From positions 620,001 through 684,000 of the forward strand of contig NZ_CP046916.1 in NCBI RefSeq assembly GCF_009789675.1: 64,000 nucleotides of DNA, written 5' to 3'. A model generated the notes under the pieces. The model saw nothing but the letters and a program-made list of their open reading frames with translations, had not been told where the DNA came from and ran no database searches. Below, in pieces: positions 7,950 through 16,852 of the stretch. The translations under genes were made by a program, and so were the position numbers. Every line of letters starts with the position of its first letter. Position 1 is the first letter of the stretch. Source of the DNA: Paraburkholderia acidisoli (lineage in GTDB: Bacteria; Pseudomonadota; Gammaproteobacteria; Burkholderiales; Burkholderiaceae).

Positions 7950-8189
7950 GTGAAGGAACCGAAATACGATGTGTACCGGCTGGAGGTGTATGGGCTGCCA
8001 ATGTTTGGCTGTACCGGCATCGTCATCTGTCACAAATTAGTTGATCACGTGACGACCGATCTTGAAGAGCTTCGACGGAATGTCTACGAGGCTTTCATGC
8101 ATTGCTGCGGCGCACTTTGGATTACGTACCTTGGAGCGCGCAAGCTGGTGACGACTTGCGCTCAGTTTGAGGCTGAGTATGGGCATTGA
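7950..8189 (+). CDS. Hypothetical protein, 79 aa
   Basis: GTG start at 7950 chosen because GGAGGG (7941-7946) lies at correct spacing; an upstream in-frame GTG at 7929 lacks one. Contains FGCTGIVICHKL and HCCGALWI, possibly buried or membrane-associated stretches. Function unknown. Confidence 0.55.
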   Translation: MKEPKYDVYRLEVYGLPMFGCTGIVICHKLVDHVTTDLEELRRNVYEAFMHCCGALWITYLGARKLVTTCAQFEAEYGH

Positions 8190-8233
8190 CGTAACTGAGA
8201 CGAGCAGCTTGAGTCTTGCTAACGGAGACTGTA

Positions 8234-8503
8234 ATGACCGACGAAGAATATCGAGAGCATGTCCGCTCAGCGCTTCTTGACGGATTGATGCAATTTGAGG
8301 GCTCAGCCTACAACGAAGAGACGAAGCAGGCGATGCTCGAGATGATCATTGACGTCTGGCCGCCGCGGCCGCCTGTCAATTGGATTGAAGCAGTCGAGAT
8401 CAAAAGCGGCGCATTGCACTACACGCTGACGCGCGAGGCTGCGGAGTTGCTTAGAAAGCCGGAATGGGAAGAGGTTGACGCGCAACCGAAATCTGCTGTC
8501 TAA
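8234..8503 (+). CDS. Hypothetical acidic protein, 89 aa
   Basis: Starts at ATG 8234 after AACGGAGA. Acidic, with PPRPP in the middle. No family recognised. It is the last gene of the rightward arm and is followed by a hairpin at 8514-8533, where it converges with the leftward late operon. Confidence 0.6.
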   Translation: MTDEEYREHVRSALLDGLMQFEGSAYNEETKQAMLEMIIDVWPPRPPVNWIEAVEIKSGALHYTLTREAAELLRKPEWEEVDAQPKSAV

Positions 8504-8513
8504 AAGAGGGGTG

Positions 8514-8533
8514 CGGGAGCGCAAGCGCTCCCG
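8514..8533. terminator. Convergent hairpin between the two transcription arms
   Basis: CGGGAGCG (8514-8521) and CGCTCCCG (8526-8533) form an 8-bp perfect stem with a CAAG loop. A CTCTTTT stretch follows on the minus-strand side. It sits between the last rightward gene and the end of the leftward late operon, so it probably serves both. Confidence 0.6.
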
Positions 8534-8542
8534 GATGCTTAA

Positions 8543-9214
8543 TCAGGCGGTGATGGCCTTCATGTCGGCCATCAGTTCCTGCCAGCCGATGTTCGACGGC
8601 GAGATGCTTAGCGACGTCGAGCCAGTGGTGCGAGAGGACCGCGTAAGCCTCTTCGCAGTACGCCTTGAGGAACGCGTTCGTCATCTTCAGCGGCTTGCCC
8701 CACGAGACGCACGTGAAACCCGTCTCGTCGTAGGCAAGCAATGGCACCGCATGGCCGCCCCAACTGCCTGGCGCGCCATCCCCCACCGCGCCGCCCGGCG
8801 CCACGTCCACACGTCCTGAGTCTGCGCTGAAATCGGCAGGTTGATGCCGATGTAGGCCGCGCCAAAGTACTCGATCGAGAGTTTCAGTTCATTCAGGTTC
8901 GTGGGCATCAGCGCCGAGAACGCGATCGTGTCGGTGCCATCAGGTGTCGGGATACCGGTCGCGCTCCAGTACGCCAGCACGCGCGTCTCCACGGCGCCGT
9001 CGTCCTCTTTCGGGAAATCGCTCGTGGCCGAGTAAAGCGCGAGCGTCTGCGCTTCCGTAGGCTGAAAATCGACGCCATTGTTGGCGAACCACGTCTGTAC
9101 GATGTGGAACGCCGCGGCGGCCGTGCAGCAGCCGTAGCGGTCATTACCGAGGCTGTTCCACGATTTGACCGCCGTCATCCAGTCCACGGCTGGTTTCGGC
9201 TGCGCCACCATCAT
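8543..9214 (-). CDS. Papain-like/C39-type cysteine peptidase-like protein (two frame breaks)
   Basis: Reassembled from three frames: GNDRYGCCTAAAAFH near the N-terminus, WGGHAVPLLAYDETGFTCVS in the middle and ISPSNIGWQELMADMKAITA at the end. The Cys after GNDRYG and the His of GGHAV fit a papain-fold Cys/His pair, as in C39-like peptidases. Frame changes lie near 8807 (G2 for G3) and 8620. No signal peptide. It ends the late operon after patatin and lipoprotein genes; a role in host surface or protein modification is inference only. Confidence 0.6.
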
Positions 9215-9287
9215 GCTTTTCAGAAGGTGGGGACGCGCGAAGGGATTGCGGCGGGTTTGCGGCCGAGGCGCACCGATGTGAGATCAA

Positions 9288-10102
9288 TCATGCGGAGGCC
9301 ACCGTGGGAAGTGCTGCGAGCGCAGTCGCCGTCGTCGTGTAGCCAACGGCGTACAGTTTCTGTCGCGTCGCGGCGGACATGTTGCGATCGAAGCTGGAAG
9401 CGAAGCCGGTTAGCACGTGAACGATCGTGGCGCCGTTCTTCGTATCGAGCGCGACGTGCGAACTCTCGTTCGAGGCGAGCAACAGGTCAATGATCCGCGG
9501 CGCCAGCGTGCGCAGGCCATAGTTGCCGCTTGAGCGGCGCGTCGTCAGACTCGAGGTAGATCCCGAGACGCGGCACGTCATCGATGGTCAGGACGCTGGT
9601 ACATGTTGTTGCAGCAACCGCCGTCGACGAGCAGCGAGTTTGCGAACGCGACTGGCGCAAAGACAAGCGGTATCGACGCGGACGCGCGCGCGGCGGTCGC
9701 CAGTTCAGCGTCCGGCGTCGCCGCCCGGCTGAAGACGAACTCCTTTTCGGTCAGCAGATCCGATGCGATCACCTTGAGTTCGATCGACAGATCCGAGAAT
9801 TTCTTCCCGTCCGTGAGCTTCTGCAGGTACTGGAGCAGGGTATTGCCCGAGCAGAGGCTCTGGCTCGCGACGAGTGCCCATGGCGAGAAGCTCATCATGG
9901 GCGACCAATCAAGCGACATGCATAGCTCGCGCAGAACGTCGAGCGACATGCCGCTCGCGTACAGGCTGGCGACGATCGAACCGCCGGACGTGCCGGACAG
10001 CTCGACCACCTCATACCCTGCGTCCGCGATCGCCTGAAGTGCGCCGAGGTGGGCCGGGAGGCGAAACCCGGACCCACTAAGAGCGACGCGGATGGGCTTC
10101 AT
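9288..10102 (-). CDS. Patatin-like phospholipase (two frame breaks)
   Basis: Starts MKPIRVALSGSGFRLPAHLG, carries the nucleophile elbow GTSGGS (GxSxG) and the catalytic Asp in VDGGCCNN, the Ser-Asp dyad of patatin lipid acyl hydrolases. After VDGG the frame must change near 9598 (TIDDVPRLGIYLESDDAPLK) and again near 9526 (NYGLRTLAPRIIDLLLASNE) to give about 271 residues. No signal peptide, so the enzyme should act from the cytoplasm on membrane phospholipids. Overlaps the lipoprotein stop by ATGA. Could aid lysis or be a lysogenic-conversion gene. Confidence 0.75.
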
Positions 10103-10602
10103 CAGTCAGCGACCTTCGAAACCAGCTTCACGCTCACGTGCGGCGCGACCGCCGAGCTAAGCGACGTCGGCGTGCCGGTCGCGACCGACAGGTTGTATTC
10201 GGCCAGCGCCACCGACAGCGACGATTGCAGCACCATCAACGCGGCGACAATCCCGTTCTTGGCGCTGAGCGATGAGCTGTTCACGTCGGCAATCGCGGCC
10301 GGGAGCGCCGTGTTGATCAGGTCCGAGACGGTCGTCGTGTTGAGCGCGGAGTTCGCAGCGCACGCGAGCGCGACATCGCTGGTCACGGTGCCGAGCGCGG
10401 GAATGGTGTTCAGCACCAGCGACACGCTGTTCAGCGTCGGCTGGAAGACCGTACACGCGGCGGCGATCTTCGCCTGCGCCGTCGCGGCGAACTGGGTGAT
10501 TTGTGCTTGCGTGACGTCGCCGGTCGTGGTGCTGCCGGTGTTGGCGCAGCCTGCAAAGAAAGTGAGCGCGGCAACGCCTGCCGCGAGAAGCAGCTTCTTC
10601 AT
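10102..10602 (-). CDS. Predicted lipoprotein, 166 aa
   Basis: Classical lipoprotein signal: MKKLLLAAGVAALTFFAGC, with lipobox FAGC giving Cys19 as the lipidated residue. The mature part is Ala/Thr/Ser-rich and helical, with no known domain. The start at 10602 follows AAGGAATCCATC. The product should be anchored in the inner or outer membrane facing the periplasm. Between holin-like and patatin genes, so possibly part of lysis or surface exclusion. Confidence 0.75.
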   Translation of the reverse strand: MKKLLLAAGVAALTFFAGCANTGSTTTGDVTQAQITQFAATAQAKIAAACTVFQPTLNSVSLVLNTIPALGTVTSDVALACAANSALNTTTVSDLINTALPAAIADVNSSSLSAKNGIVAALMVLQSSLSVALAEYNLSVATGTPTSLSSAVAPHVSVKLVSKVAD

Positions 10603-10643
10603 GATGGATTCCTTGGGATGTGCCGCGAGAGCGGCTGAGGACT

Positions 10644-10853
10644 TCAGAAACGCCAGCGGGCGCCGGCCTTGATGGAAAAACTGGTGTTGCTCTTCTTCAC
10701 CGTCACGCTGACTTGCGTGGTCGGCGGGACCTCTGCGTACGCGACGCAGCATGAAACGTCGTAGGTAGCTGGATTTACAACGGGAAGTACCTGCACATGC
10801 TCTACAACCGCGCAGCCGGAAAGGGCTACGCACAACAGCACGCCGCGGATCAC
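10644..10853 (-). CDS. Small predicted lipoprotein, 69 aa
   Basis: GTG start overlapping the upstream stop (GTGA). A short signal VIRGVLLCVALSGC ends in lipobox LSGC. The mature part is about 55 residues and ends KAGARWRF. Size and position after a small membrane protein recall outer-membrane spanin (Rz1-like) subunits, but no proline-rich segment or embedded Rz frame is obvious. Confidence 0.6.
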   Translation of the reverse strand: MIRGVLLCVALSGCAVVEHVQVLPVVNPATYDVSCCVAYAEVPPTTQVSVTVKKSNTSFSIKAGARWRF

Positions 10854-11062
10854 GATGCCTTCGGCTTCTTCGCGGCCACGTAAGCGGCGTACTGCTCTGC
10901 TACCCAGTGAGCAGCCACCACAATGCCGCCCGCGATCGATACCTGGTCCTGTGCCGACAGATTCAGGCCGAAATGGTTGTTCGCCGTCGAGATGACGGCG
11001 ACGAGGCACGCGATGGCCGCGCCCGTGGTGCCGGTAGCGGCCGGGGACGTCGTCTGGTTCAT
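10850..11062 (-). CDS. Holin-like small membrane protein, 70 aa
   Basis: Two hydrophobic stretches (AAIACLVAVIST and VSIAGGIVVAAHWVA) separated by a short polar loop, with a basic tail AAKKPKAS, fit a class II holin topology. Coupled by overlap to the small lipoprotein gene. A strong terminator upstream (11085-11108) means it may need its own promoter or readthrough. Another candidate holin is at 15232-15546. Confidence 0.5.
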   Translation of the reverse strand: MNQTTSPAATGTTGAAIACLVAVISTANNHFGLNLSAQDQVSIAGGIVVAAHWVAEQYAAYVAAKKPKAS

Positions 11063-11084
11063 GAATGCTCCTATGAATAGACAA

Positions 11085-11108
11085 TAAAAAACCCCGCCGA
11101 AGCGGGGT
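11085..11108 (-). terminator. Rho-independent terminator (minus strand)
   Basis: On the minus strand ACCCCGC, a CTTCGG-type loop and GCGGGGT are followed by T6. It lies just past the stop of the HNH-like gene at 11115. Confidence 0.85.
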
Positions 11109-11114
11109 TGTCGT

Positions 11115-11759
11115 TCATCGCCCAGTCTGTGTTCTAGGCGGCGTTTTCAAGGCGATATCAATGGGCCACTTCAATCTATAGATGCGCGCGAAAAGTGTGT
11201 TGTAGGCCAACCCAAATTCGCGCGCCCAATCAGCGATTGATTGTTTGCGGCCATCACACTCAAGAATCGTATTGGTGCGTTTGTTGTTCGACTGTCGTTC
11301 CCGGGTCGCCCACGTACAATTTCCCGGCTCATAATTTCCGTTAACGTCCTCGCGCTCAAGGGTGGCTCCGCGCGGACGCGCCCCCATATCAGCAAGAAAA
11401 CTTTCGAATGAATACCAGCGATCACATACGACAATTCCACGGCCACCGTAATCAGCGTATTTCCATGATTTCGGGTTCGCGCATCTCGTCATCATTGACG
11501 ACCAGGAGTGGTACTCGGGGCTGAATTTTCTACCCTTGGTGTGGCCATGAGTGCGATAGCACTCACCTTCACGTTGAATACAACCGCAAGATTTGGTTTT
11601 GCCAAGGCGTACCTCGGACAAAACATAGTCCCGGACGGTACCGCATTCGCATCGTGCGAATACACGTCTGTTCTTGTTGCTGGTGTGATACGGGGCATCC
11701 CCGAGAACAGTAAGTCGGTTGAATTTTTCCCCAATTGGGGTAGGATTTTTCACAGCCAT
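11115..11759 (-). CDS. Putative HNH/AP2-type homing endonuclease-like protein
   Basis: 214 residues with the block GATLEREDVNGNYEPGNCTW followed by ATRERQSNNKRTN, characteristic of a phage family of DNA-binding, homing-endonuclease-like proteins. Cys pairs near the N-terminus (CECG, CGC) may bind zinc, and the C-terminus holds a helix-turn-helix-like IADWAREFGLAYNTLFARI. Such genes are usually selfish insertions. Flanked by a terminator downstream. Confidence 0.65.
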   Translation of the reverse strand: MAVKNPTPIGEKFNRLTVLGDAPYHTSNKNRRVFARCECGTVRDYVLSEVRLGKTKSCGCIQREGECYRTHGHTKGRKFSPEYHSWSSMMTRCANPKSWKYADYGGRGIVVCDRWYSFESFLADMGARPRGATLEREDVNGNYEPGNCTWATRERQSNNKRTNTILECDGRKQSIADWAREFGLAYNTLFARIYRLKWPIDIALKTPPRTQTGR

Positions 11760-11825
11760 CGTTCGATCTCCAGTATCGGATGGTGGTTAGAGCCGCCTTG
11801 GTGTTGACGCACCTTGGCGGCTCGT

Positions 11826-12389
11826 TCATTTTACGGCCGTCTCGAAGTGGTGGATCGTTTCAAAATCCGAAAATTTGTATCCTTCCTTCGCATATTTTTG
11901 CGCTACCCATAGAGGAAAAGGCAAAGTATGAATTCCGGAATCCTTTGCTGTATGGTGACTACGACACAAAAGCATTCCGTTGACCGTCATGTCGTCGACA
12001 AACTGTGTCCAGTCGGTGAAGTTATCCCAGTCAAACGCACGAATCTTTTCGCCCCACATACCTCCCAACGCATCAGCCTTGAACCGCTCCCAATCGATGA
12101 GCTCGGCCAGTGAACGTTCTATGGGATGATGGTGAGCTTCGAGGGGGTGACCCGATTCCTCTGCGGTGCCGTTGCACACAAAGCAGCGACCGCCTTCGCG
12201 CTCGATCAACTCCTTGCGTGAGCGCTCGAATAGAGCCGTGGCTTTTCTCTCTTCGTGCGCAGGGATGAGCACTTCGATGGAAAGCGTTTCCTTTTCGGCG
12301 TGAGCCTTGGTGACCTTCTCCATACCTTCCTTTCGGCAGTTTGAGCACGGATCCTCCAGCCGAGTCCCGTGGCTACAGCGGGTCGTCAT
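11826..12389 (-). CDS. HNH endonuclease-like zinc protein, 187 aa
   Basis: CSHGTRLEDPCSNC at the N-terminus and an HNH-like core: GRCFVCNG, then LEAHHHPIERS and later LLCRSHHTAKDSG. The order CxxC-HHH-CxxHH fits a zinc-stabilised HNH nuclease fold. ATG at 12389 is chosen because GGAGG lies 6 nt upstream; the upstream Met would start before it. Substrate unknown. Confidence 0.65.
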   Translation of the reverse strand: MTTRCSHGTRLEDPCSNCRKEGMEKVTKAHAEKETLSIEVLIPAHEERKATALFERSRKELIEREGGRCFVCNGTAEESGHPLEAHHHPIERSLAELIDWERFKADALGGMWGEKIRAFDWDNFTDWTQFVDDMTVNGMLLCRSHHTAKDSGIHTLPFPLWVAQKYAKEGYKFSDFETIHHFETAVK

Positions 12390-12402
12390 CGCGACCTCCA
12401 AA

Positions 12403-12425
12403 GAAGAAAGCCCGCTTCCGAGGGC
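12403..12425 (-). terminator. Weak terminator after the surface-protein gene
   Basis: GCCC and GGGC form a short stem (12410-12425) followed on the minus strand by TTTCTTC. It sits one base after the stop at 12426. Confidence 0.45.
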
Positions 12426-14297
12426 CTACTGATTCGCCATCGGCAAGATGGCTTTCAAGACGGGTGAGAACTGTGGATTGCTGGTCTCGCACGGGATCGC
12501 GATCAGGTACTGAGCGCCGAAAGCGCCAGCCGAAGCTTCGGCTTGCACCGCACAACCTGCCTTGATCGTGATGTTCCCGATCGTCACCGGGGCGGAATTG
12601 ATGATGACGTTCGACAGCACAGGTAGTGTTGTGCGATCAGAGCCGAGTTCGGCGGTGATGATAGGCGTGCTGAACTGGGTGAGGGTGGCGCCGTTCAGAA
12701 TCGCTGTCGCGTCGAAGGTGAGCACCACCGTCTCACGAGGGTCCATGGGGGACATCGTTGGGATCGCGATTTGCATGGGACGTATGCGGACAAGAAAGTT
12801 GCGCGCTGGCGCTGCAGCATAGAAGGTGCGATTGGGCGCCTTGCAATAGAACGACCTGTACAGCGATCGAGCGAAGTACGAAGGATTGACCGGGTACGCC
12901 GTCGAGTTGAACACTACGATCGTGCCGGACGCCTTCGCGGCGATCGATGCGTAACCGTTCATGGGCTGACTGGCGGCGAGCCTACCGAATGAGCCCGGCG
13001 TTACAATGGACACGCCTATTGCCTGGACACTCGCACTGCTTATCGACCCGAATGCGAGCCGTCGTCGAAGCCGTAGCGACTGCGCGCTGCGACTGCGCCA
13101 GATTGCTCGCTGCCGAAAAGGCGAGCACCGATGAGCCGATCGCTATCTGGCTTTGAGATAGATCACCAATAGCTGAGGTATCAACAGCCGCCACTCCGAC
13201 GAGAGATTGAGATTGCGCAATCACCGCCGCTGAAGTCGGAACTACTACAGCACGCCCGGATAGCTGATTCGTTCCTTGTGCAACGATGCTGCCGACGGAT
13301 TGAGGCACAACCGATGCGACGCCAGCGGCGAGTTGGGTGCTTCCGCAAATCCCAATTCCAATGGGATGAACCACTGAGGCGCCGACGGCGCTCGCGGATG
13401 TCGACAATAGTCCTGTCGATGACGGCGAGAGTACCCCCGCAGCATTCGCGGAATTGAAGCTTCTTGCGGCACCAACTACACCGGGAACGATTGACGCGGA
13501 CCCGATTGCGGCTACCAAAGCAACCACCGCACCCTTCGCGATGGGGCTACCAGATGAAAGACCGATGGCTGACAGGGTACTCGACGCGGCACCAGCCACG
13601 CTTGGGGCAATCTTCGCCAAGCCGGTCAACGTGTTTGTTGCTGCGCCGGCCGGAATGAGCGGGACAATGACCGAGGCGTAACCACCCGAATCTGCATTCA
13701 GCCCCGACCATGTGATCGATGGAGTGGAAGCGGTGGAGAACGTTTCGTACGCCATCGCCCCGGAGATGCCGGCAGAGTCATCCTGAAGTTGCCAGTCTCT
13801 TGTCCATCCAGAAGACGGTGTAAATGTCTGGTTATAGTCGTTGCCGGAGTCGAAGGCGATTGGGGAGAAGGCAAACTCCCCGACTCCCTGCAATGCCTTT
13901 GCGCTGGTGGCAGTTAAAGTCGTCGAAGTCCCCGTAGCGTATCCGATCGCGCTTACGTCAACTGGGCTCGCGGCAACGCCCGACAGTTCGTAAATTCTCC
14001 CAGTGGGATACTGAGGGTTTGACGTGGAAGCCGTTACGGTCACCGAAACGCTTCCACCAGTCACATACTGGCCAGGCAGGACCGCAACGCACGCACTCGC
14101 CCCCTCACCCGGAGTGAGTTGCGAATAAACAAGCCAGTTAGTCGGGAACTGGGGGACACTTCCACCGCCATACCCGTCACCGAATAAAACAGCGACCACC
14201 AGCGTGTTGCCAGCCGCTACCCAGAGAGCGAAAAGGTTACGGAAGAAACGCCGCCCTCTTCGACAAGGGTGCCCGACTGGACTATCGCGATGGTCAT
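12426..14297 (-). CDS. Large virion surface/adhesin-like protein (two frame breaks)
   Basis: Starts MTIAIVQSGTLVEEGGVSSV at 14297. It switches frame at 14220-14222 (G3 for G4, into VAAGNTLVVAVLFGDG) and again near 13058 (into FGSISSASVQAIGVSIVTPG), giving about 623 residues. Residues about 25-225 are beta-rich and lectin-like. The middle is a long low-complexity Ala/Ser/Val region with a recurring xxSVGxx(S/A)xxVxP pattern. The last 150 residues form a second beta domain. No signal peptide. Placed after the tail genes, it may be a fibre or decoration protein. Confidence 0.6.
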
Positions 14298-14305
14298 GTG
14301 GATCG

Positions 14306-14715
14306 TCAGCTAGATTGCGACGGAACGACGAGAGAAAAGGCCATCTCAACCGATGTGCCAGTTTGGATCGAGGTGTTGCCGAGAATCACATCGGCACCCG
14401 AGGTGCCTACCGTCAACTGCTGCTCGGCGGTCCCACCTGATGTGCTCAGCCTCGCGAACGTTGCCGTACCTGCAGCGGCTGGCGAATAGCTGGCTGCCGA
14501 AAACGTACCAACCGAGGTCATGCCGCCATTCGCGGATACGTACGTTGGTGAGCCCCACGACGTAATCGTCCCCGACGCGAGCAGTGTGTTGCCGCTCAGA
14601 GCCGTATCAGGTAGGCGGGCACCGTGCCGCTGTAGACCGAAAGGACTGCATTGGTGCCAGCGTTGGTGGCGAGCGCGGAAACGGCGGCAGACGCTGCGGA
14701 TTGCGACAGGATCAT
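14306..14715 (-). CDS. Small structural-like protein, about 136 aa (frame-broken)
   Basis: Begins MILSQSAASAAVSALATNAG at 14715 and needs one added G at 14602-14603 to continue as ALSGNTLLASGTITSWGSPT and finish VVPSQSS. Gly/Ser/Thr-rich beta protein with no known domain. Lies 8 bp before the adhesin-like gene and probably works with it. Confidence 0.55.
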
Positions 14716-14772
14716 GTGAGTTCCAGAAAGAAAAGGCCGATCAAAGGCGGCCATGGATTTTGGGGCGTTCGC

Positions 14773-15235
14773 TTAGGCGACGCCTGCGGCGACCGGCATT
14801 ACTCCGGTGCTCATTGCCGAGCACAGGCGAACGGCGCGATCACCAACCTGCCCGAACCATTTCGAGTTCTTCATCTCGGCTGCGGCAACCGCGAAGTTGT
14901 GAAGCTTGAGCGCGGCGAGCATGTGAGCGAATCCGAGCAGTTTGTCGATGCCCATGTTGAAGCACATGTTGGCGATGACGCGCTGACGCACCTCGTCCAA
15001 TTGGCGCCACCACGACAGATGCACGTCGAGTTGATGGAGCGTGTCAGCGATGTCCTGCGAGAGGAGTTGAGTGACCTGCGCATCATTCAGCGGGAATTTC
15101 CAGCCGGCCCGGCAGCGGCGACGAATTCAGGTTATGGCCAACACCACAGGTCGGATTCCCCTCGCTGTCGATGTATCGGACATACCGAACCGCTTCGTCT
15201 CGCCTGAGTTCGGCTTCGAAGAGCGTCAGGATCAT
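14773..15235 (-). CDS. Endolysin, T4-type lysozyme (GH24) (frame-broken)
   Basis: N-terminal ELRRDEAVRYVRYIDSEGNP followed by TCGVGHN gives the GH24 pattern: catalytic Glu or Asp near residue 10, then the GxGH motif. The frame breaks at 15108-15110 (G3 for G2) and continues PAGWKFPLNDAQVTQLL and VIANMCFNMGIDKLLGF, about 154 residues. It cuts peptidoglycan glycan strands. No signal peptide, so a holin is needed. Its ATGA start overlaps the stop of the holin-like gene at 15232. Confidence 0.8.
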
Positions 15236-15546
15236 GATTCACCCGGCCACTTGCCGTGCGCGAGGCCCCAAATAGCGGCTGCGAACATGATGAACGGACC
15301 ACACCAGAGAACGACCTTGCGGAGCACTCGCCCTGTACCAGTGAAGAAACCGAGGCCACTCTTGGCCATCTTCAAAAGTTCGACCAGTTCTTGCGTATTT
15401 CCCTCGACGCGCAGTGTCGCTGCGGTGTTGTCGTCAAGAGATGCCTGATACGTCGCCATCGTCTTTTCGAAATTGGTCATCCGAGCCTCCATTTCCGCGC
15501 GCCACTGCTGGTCAGCGGTGCGTCTGTCAACTGGTTCGTGGTTCAA
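15232..15546 (-). CDS. Holin or holin-accessory protein (XhlA-like), 104 aa
   Basis: A charged coiled-coil N-terminal half (MEARMTNFEKTMATYQ...), then VLWCGPFIMFAAAIWGLAHG as a single C-terminal membrane helix. This is the layout of XhlA-type proteins that work with endolysins. Translationally coupled to the lysozyme. Likely inner membrane. Confidence 0.6.
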   Translation of the reverse strand: MNHEPVDRRTADQQWRAEMEARMTNFEKTMATYQASLDDNTAATLRVEGNTQELVELLKMAKSGLGFFTGTGRVLRKVVLWCGPFIMFAAAIWGLAHGKWPGES

Positions 15547-15560
15547 GGAATGGCCCCGTA

Positions 15561-15586
15561 AAAGAAAAAGCCGCCCGGAGGCGGCC
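15561..15586 (-). terminator. Rho-independent terminator (minus strand)
   Basis: GCCGCC/GGCGGC stem (15570-15585) with a minus-strand T-rich tail (TTTTTCTTTT). Second of two tandem terminators behind the acyltransferase gene. Confidence 0.75.
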
Positions 15587-15606
15587 TTTGGCTGGTCTAT
15601 ATACGT

Positions 15607-15628
15607 AAAAAAGCCGCCCTTGGGCGGC
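15607..15628 (-). terminator. Rho-independent terminator (minus strand)
   Basis: GCCGCCC/GGGCGGC stem (15613-15628) followed by T6 on the minus strand, 27 bp after the acyltransferase stop. Confidence 0.85.
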
Positions 15629-15654
15629 TTGTCGAATTTGCTTCCTGATGTGGA

Positions 15655-16803
15655 TCAGGCTTTAGCAGCGGTCCACTGCCGGATGGATATTTTTTTCACC
15701 ATATCGCGCGCGGGCATTTCGATAAATCGCCACAGAGCGAACGCGCATGCGAGTGCGACAACCCAATACGCGACATAAAGCTGCGCGTCGGAATAGTCGC
15801 GCAGCCAGTCGTCGCGATGAACCCGGATGAGGCCGATCAAAATCTGGTGGATCAGATACAGGGCGAAGCTCGCTTCACCGAGCAGCACCATCGGCCGCAC
15901 GCTGAGAATCTTTGAACAGAGCCCGCGGCCAAATGCCATAGCCGTGATCAGCAGCGCGAATCCAGGCGCCGCGCACGAGTGCCCAAAAAACACGACCCAT
16001 GCGTTGGTATCTAGTCGATGCCCGGCAATCAACATAGGCAGAGATGAGGCGTGGTGCCAAAGGAACCCGATCGAACAGATTGACGCTATTTCGATTGCGG
16101 TCCAGACCCAAACATTGTGCCCACCGCGGTCGACGTTTCGCAGGTAGAAGCCTGCGGCAACCATACCCATCACGAACTCACTGATCCGCGCGAACGGCCC
16201 GATGTAGGCGATGCCGACAGAAGAGATCGCGAGCGGCGTGCGCGGATCGAAATCGGGGAAACCGGCTGCCGTCGATATCGACAGGAGAAGCGCCACCAGA
16301 CACCAAACCAGCGGCGCTTTCCACTTCCACGTGTGATGCCAGTCGCGCACAAGGAGAGGAAACATCAGATAAAAGAACATCTCCGTCGAAATACTCCATG
16401 AAACGCCGTTGTAAGAGAAGAAGTAGCGCGCGACCGGTATCCACGAATTCACCAGGAACACGTTAGTGAGTGCAATCAGTGGAACATCCGGCCCCTCAGG
16501 TCCGACGAACTTCAACCATGGCGGCAACAGGAAAGCGGCGAGAACAAACGTTGTGACGTGCAACGGCCAGATGCGGCCCACACGCAAAGCGTAGTAGCGG
16601 CGGATGCTTCCCGGTTCTTCGAAACCTTTTTTGTACACGCAAGTCAGGATAAAGCCCGACAGCACGAAAAAGAAGCTCACGCCGTAGTCGTAAGGAAGAC
16701 CGTCGAACAGCGTGACGCTGCTTAAAACGGCCCTCATATGCTCAATGACTATCGCTGCTGCTGCGAAAAACCGTAATGTTGTGAGCGCATTTAATTTATT
16801 CAA
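15655..16803 (-). CDS. Acyltransferase 3 family membrane O-acyltransferase
   Basis: 382 residues with about ten hydrophobic helices. The N-terminal LTTLRFFAAAAIVIEHMRAV contains the RFFA..I..EH signature of acyltransferase 3 enzymes, and the Arg-containing YALRVGRIWPLH block follows. Phage members such as OafA/Oac-type enzymes acetylate host O-antigen or other glycans in the inner membrane and change the phage receptor. It has its own terminators and sits right beside the tail spike gene, so spike specificity and receptor change may be linked. Not a truncated copy: length is typical. Confidence 0.85.
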   Translation of the reverse strand: MNKLNALTTLRFFAAAAIVIEHMRAVLSSVTLFDGLPYDYGVSFFFVLSGFILTCVYKKGFEEPGSIRRYYALRVGRIWPLHVTTFVLAAFLLPPWLKFVGPEGPDVPLIALTNVFLVNSWIPVARYFFSYNGVSWSISTEMFFYLMFPLLVRDWHHTWKWKAPLVWCLVALLLSISTAAGFPDFDPRTPLAISSVGIAYIGPFARISEFVMGMVAAGFYLRNVDRGGHNVWVWTAIEIASICSIGFLWHHASSLPMLIAGHRLDTNAWVVFFGHSCAAPGFALLITAMAFGRGLCSKILSVRPMVLLGEASFALYLIHQILIGLIRVHRDDWLRDYSDAQLYVAYWVVALACAFALWRFIEMPARDMVKKISIRQWTAAKA

Positions 16804-16852
16804 TTCGGCACCCCGATTAGGTGCCGAATTATCGCATATTACTTACCAGTTA

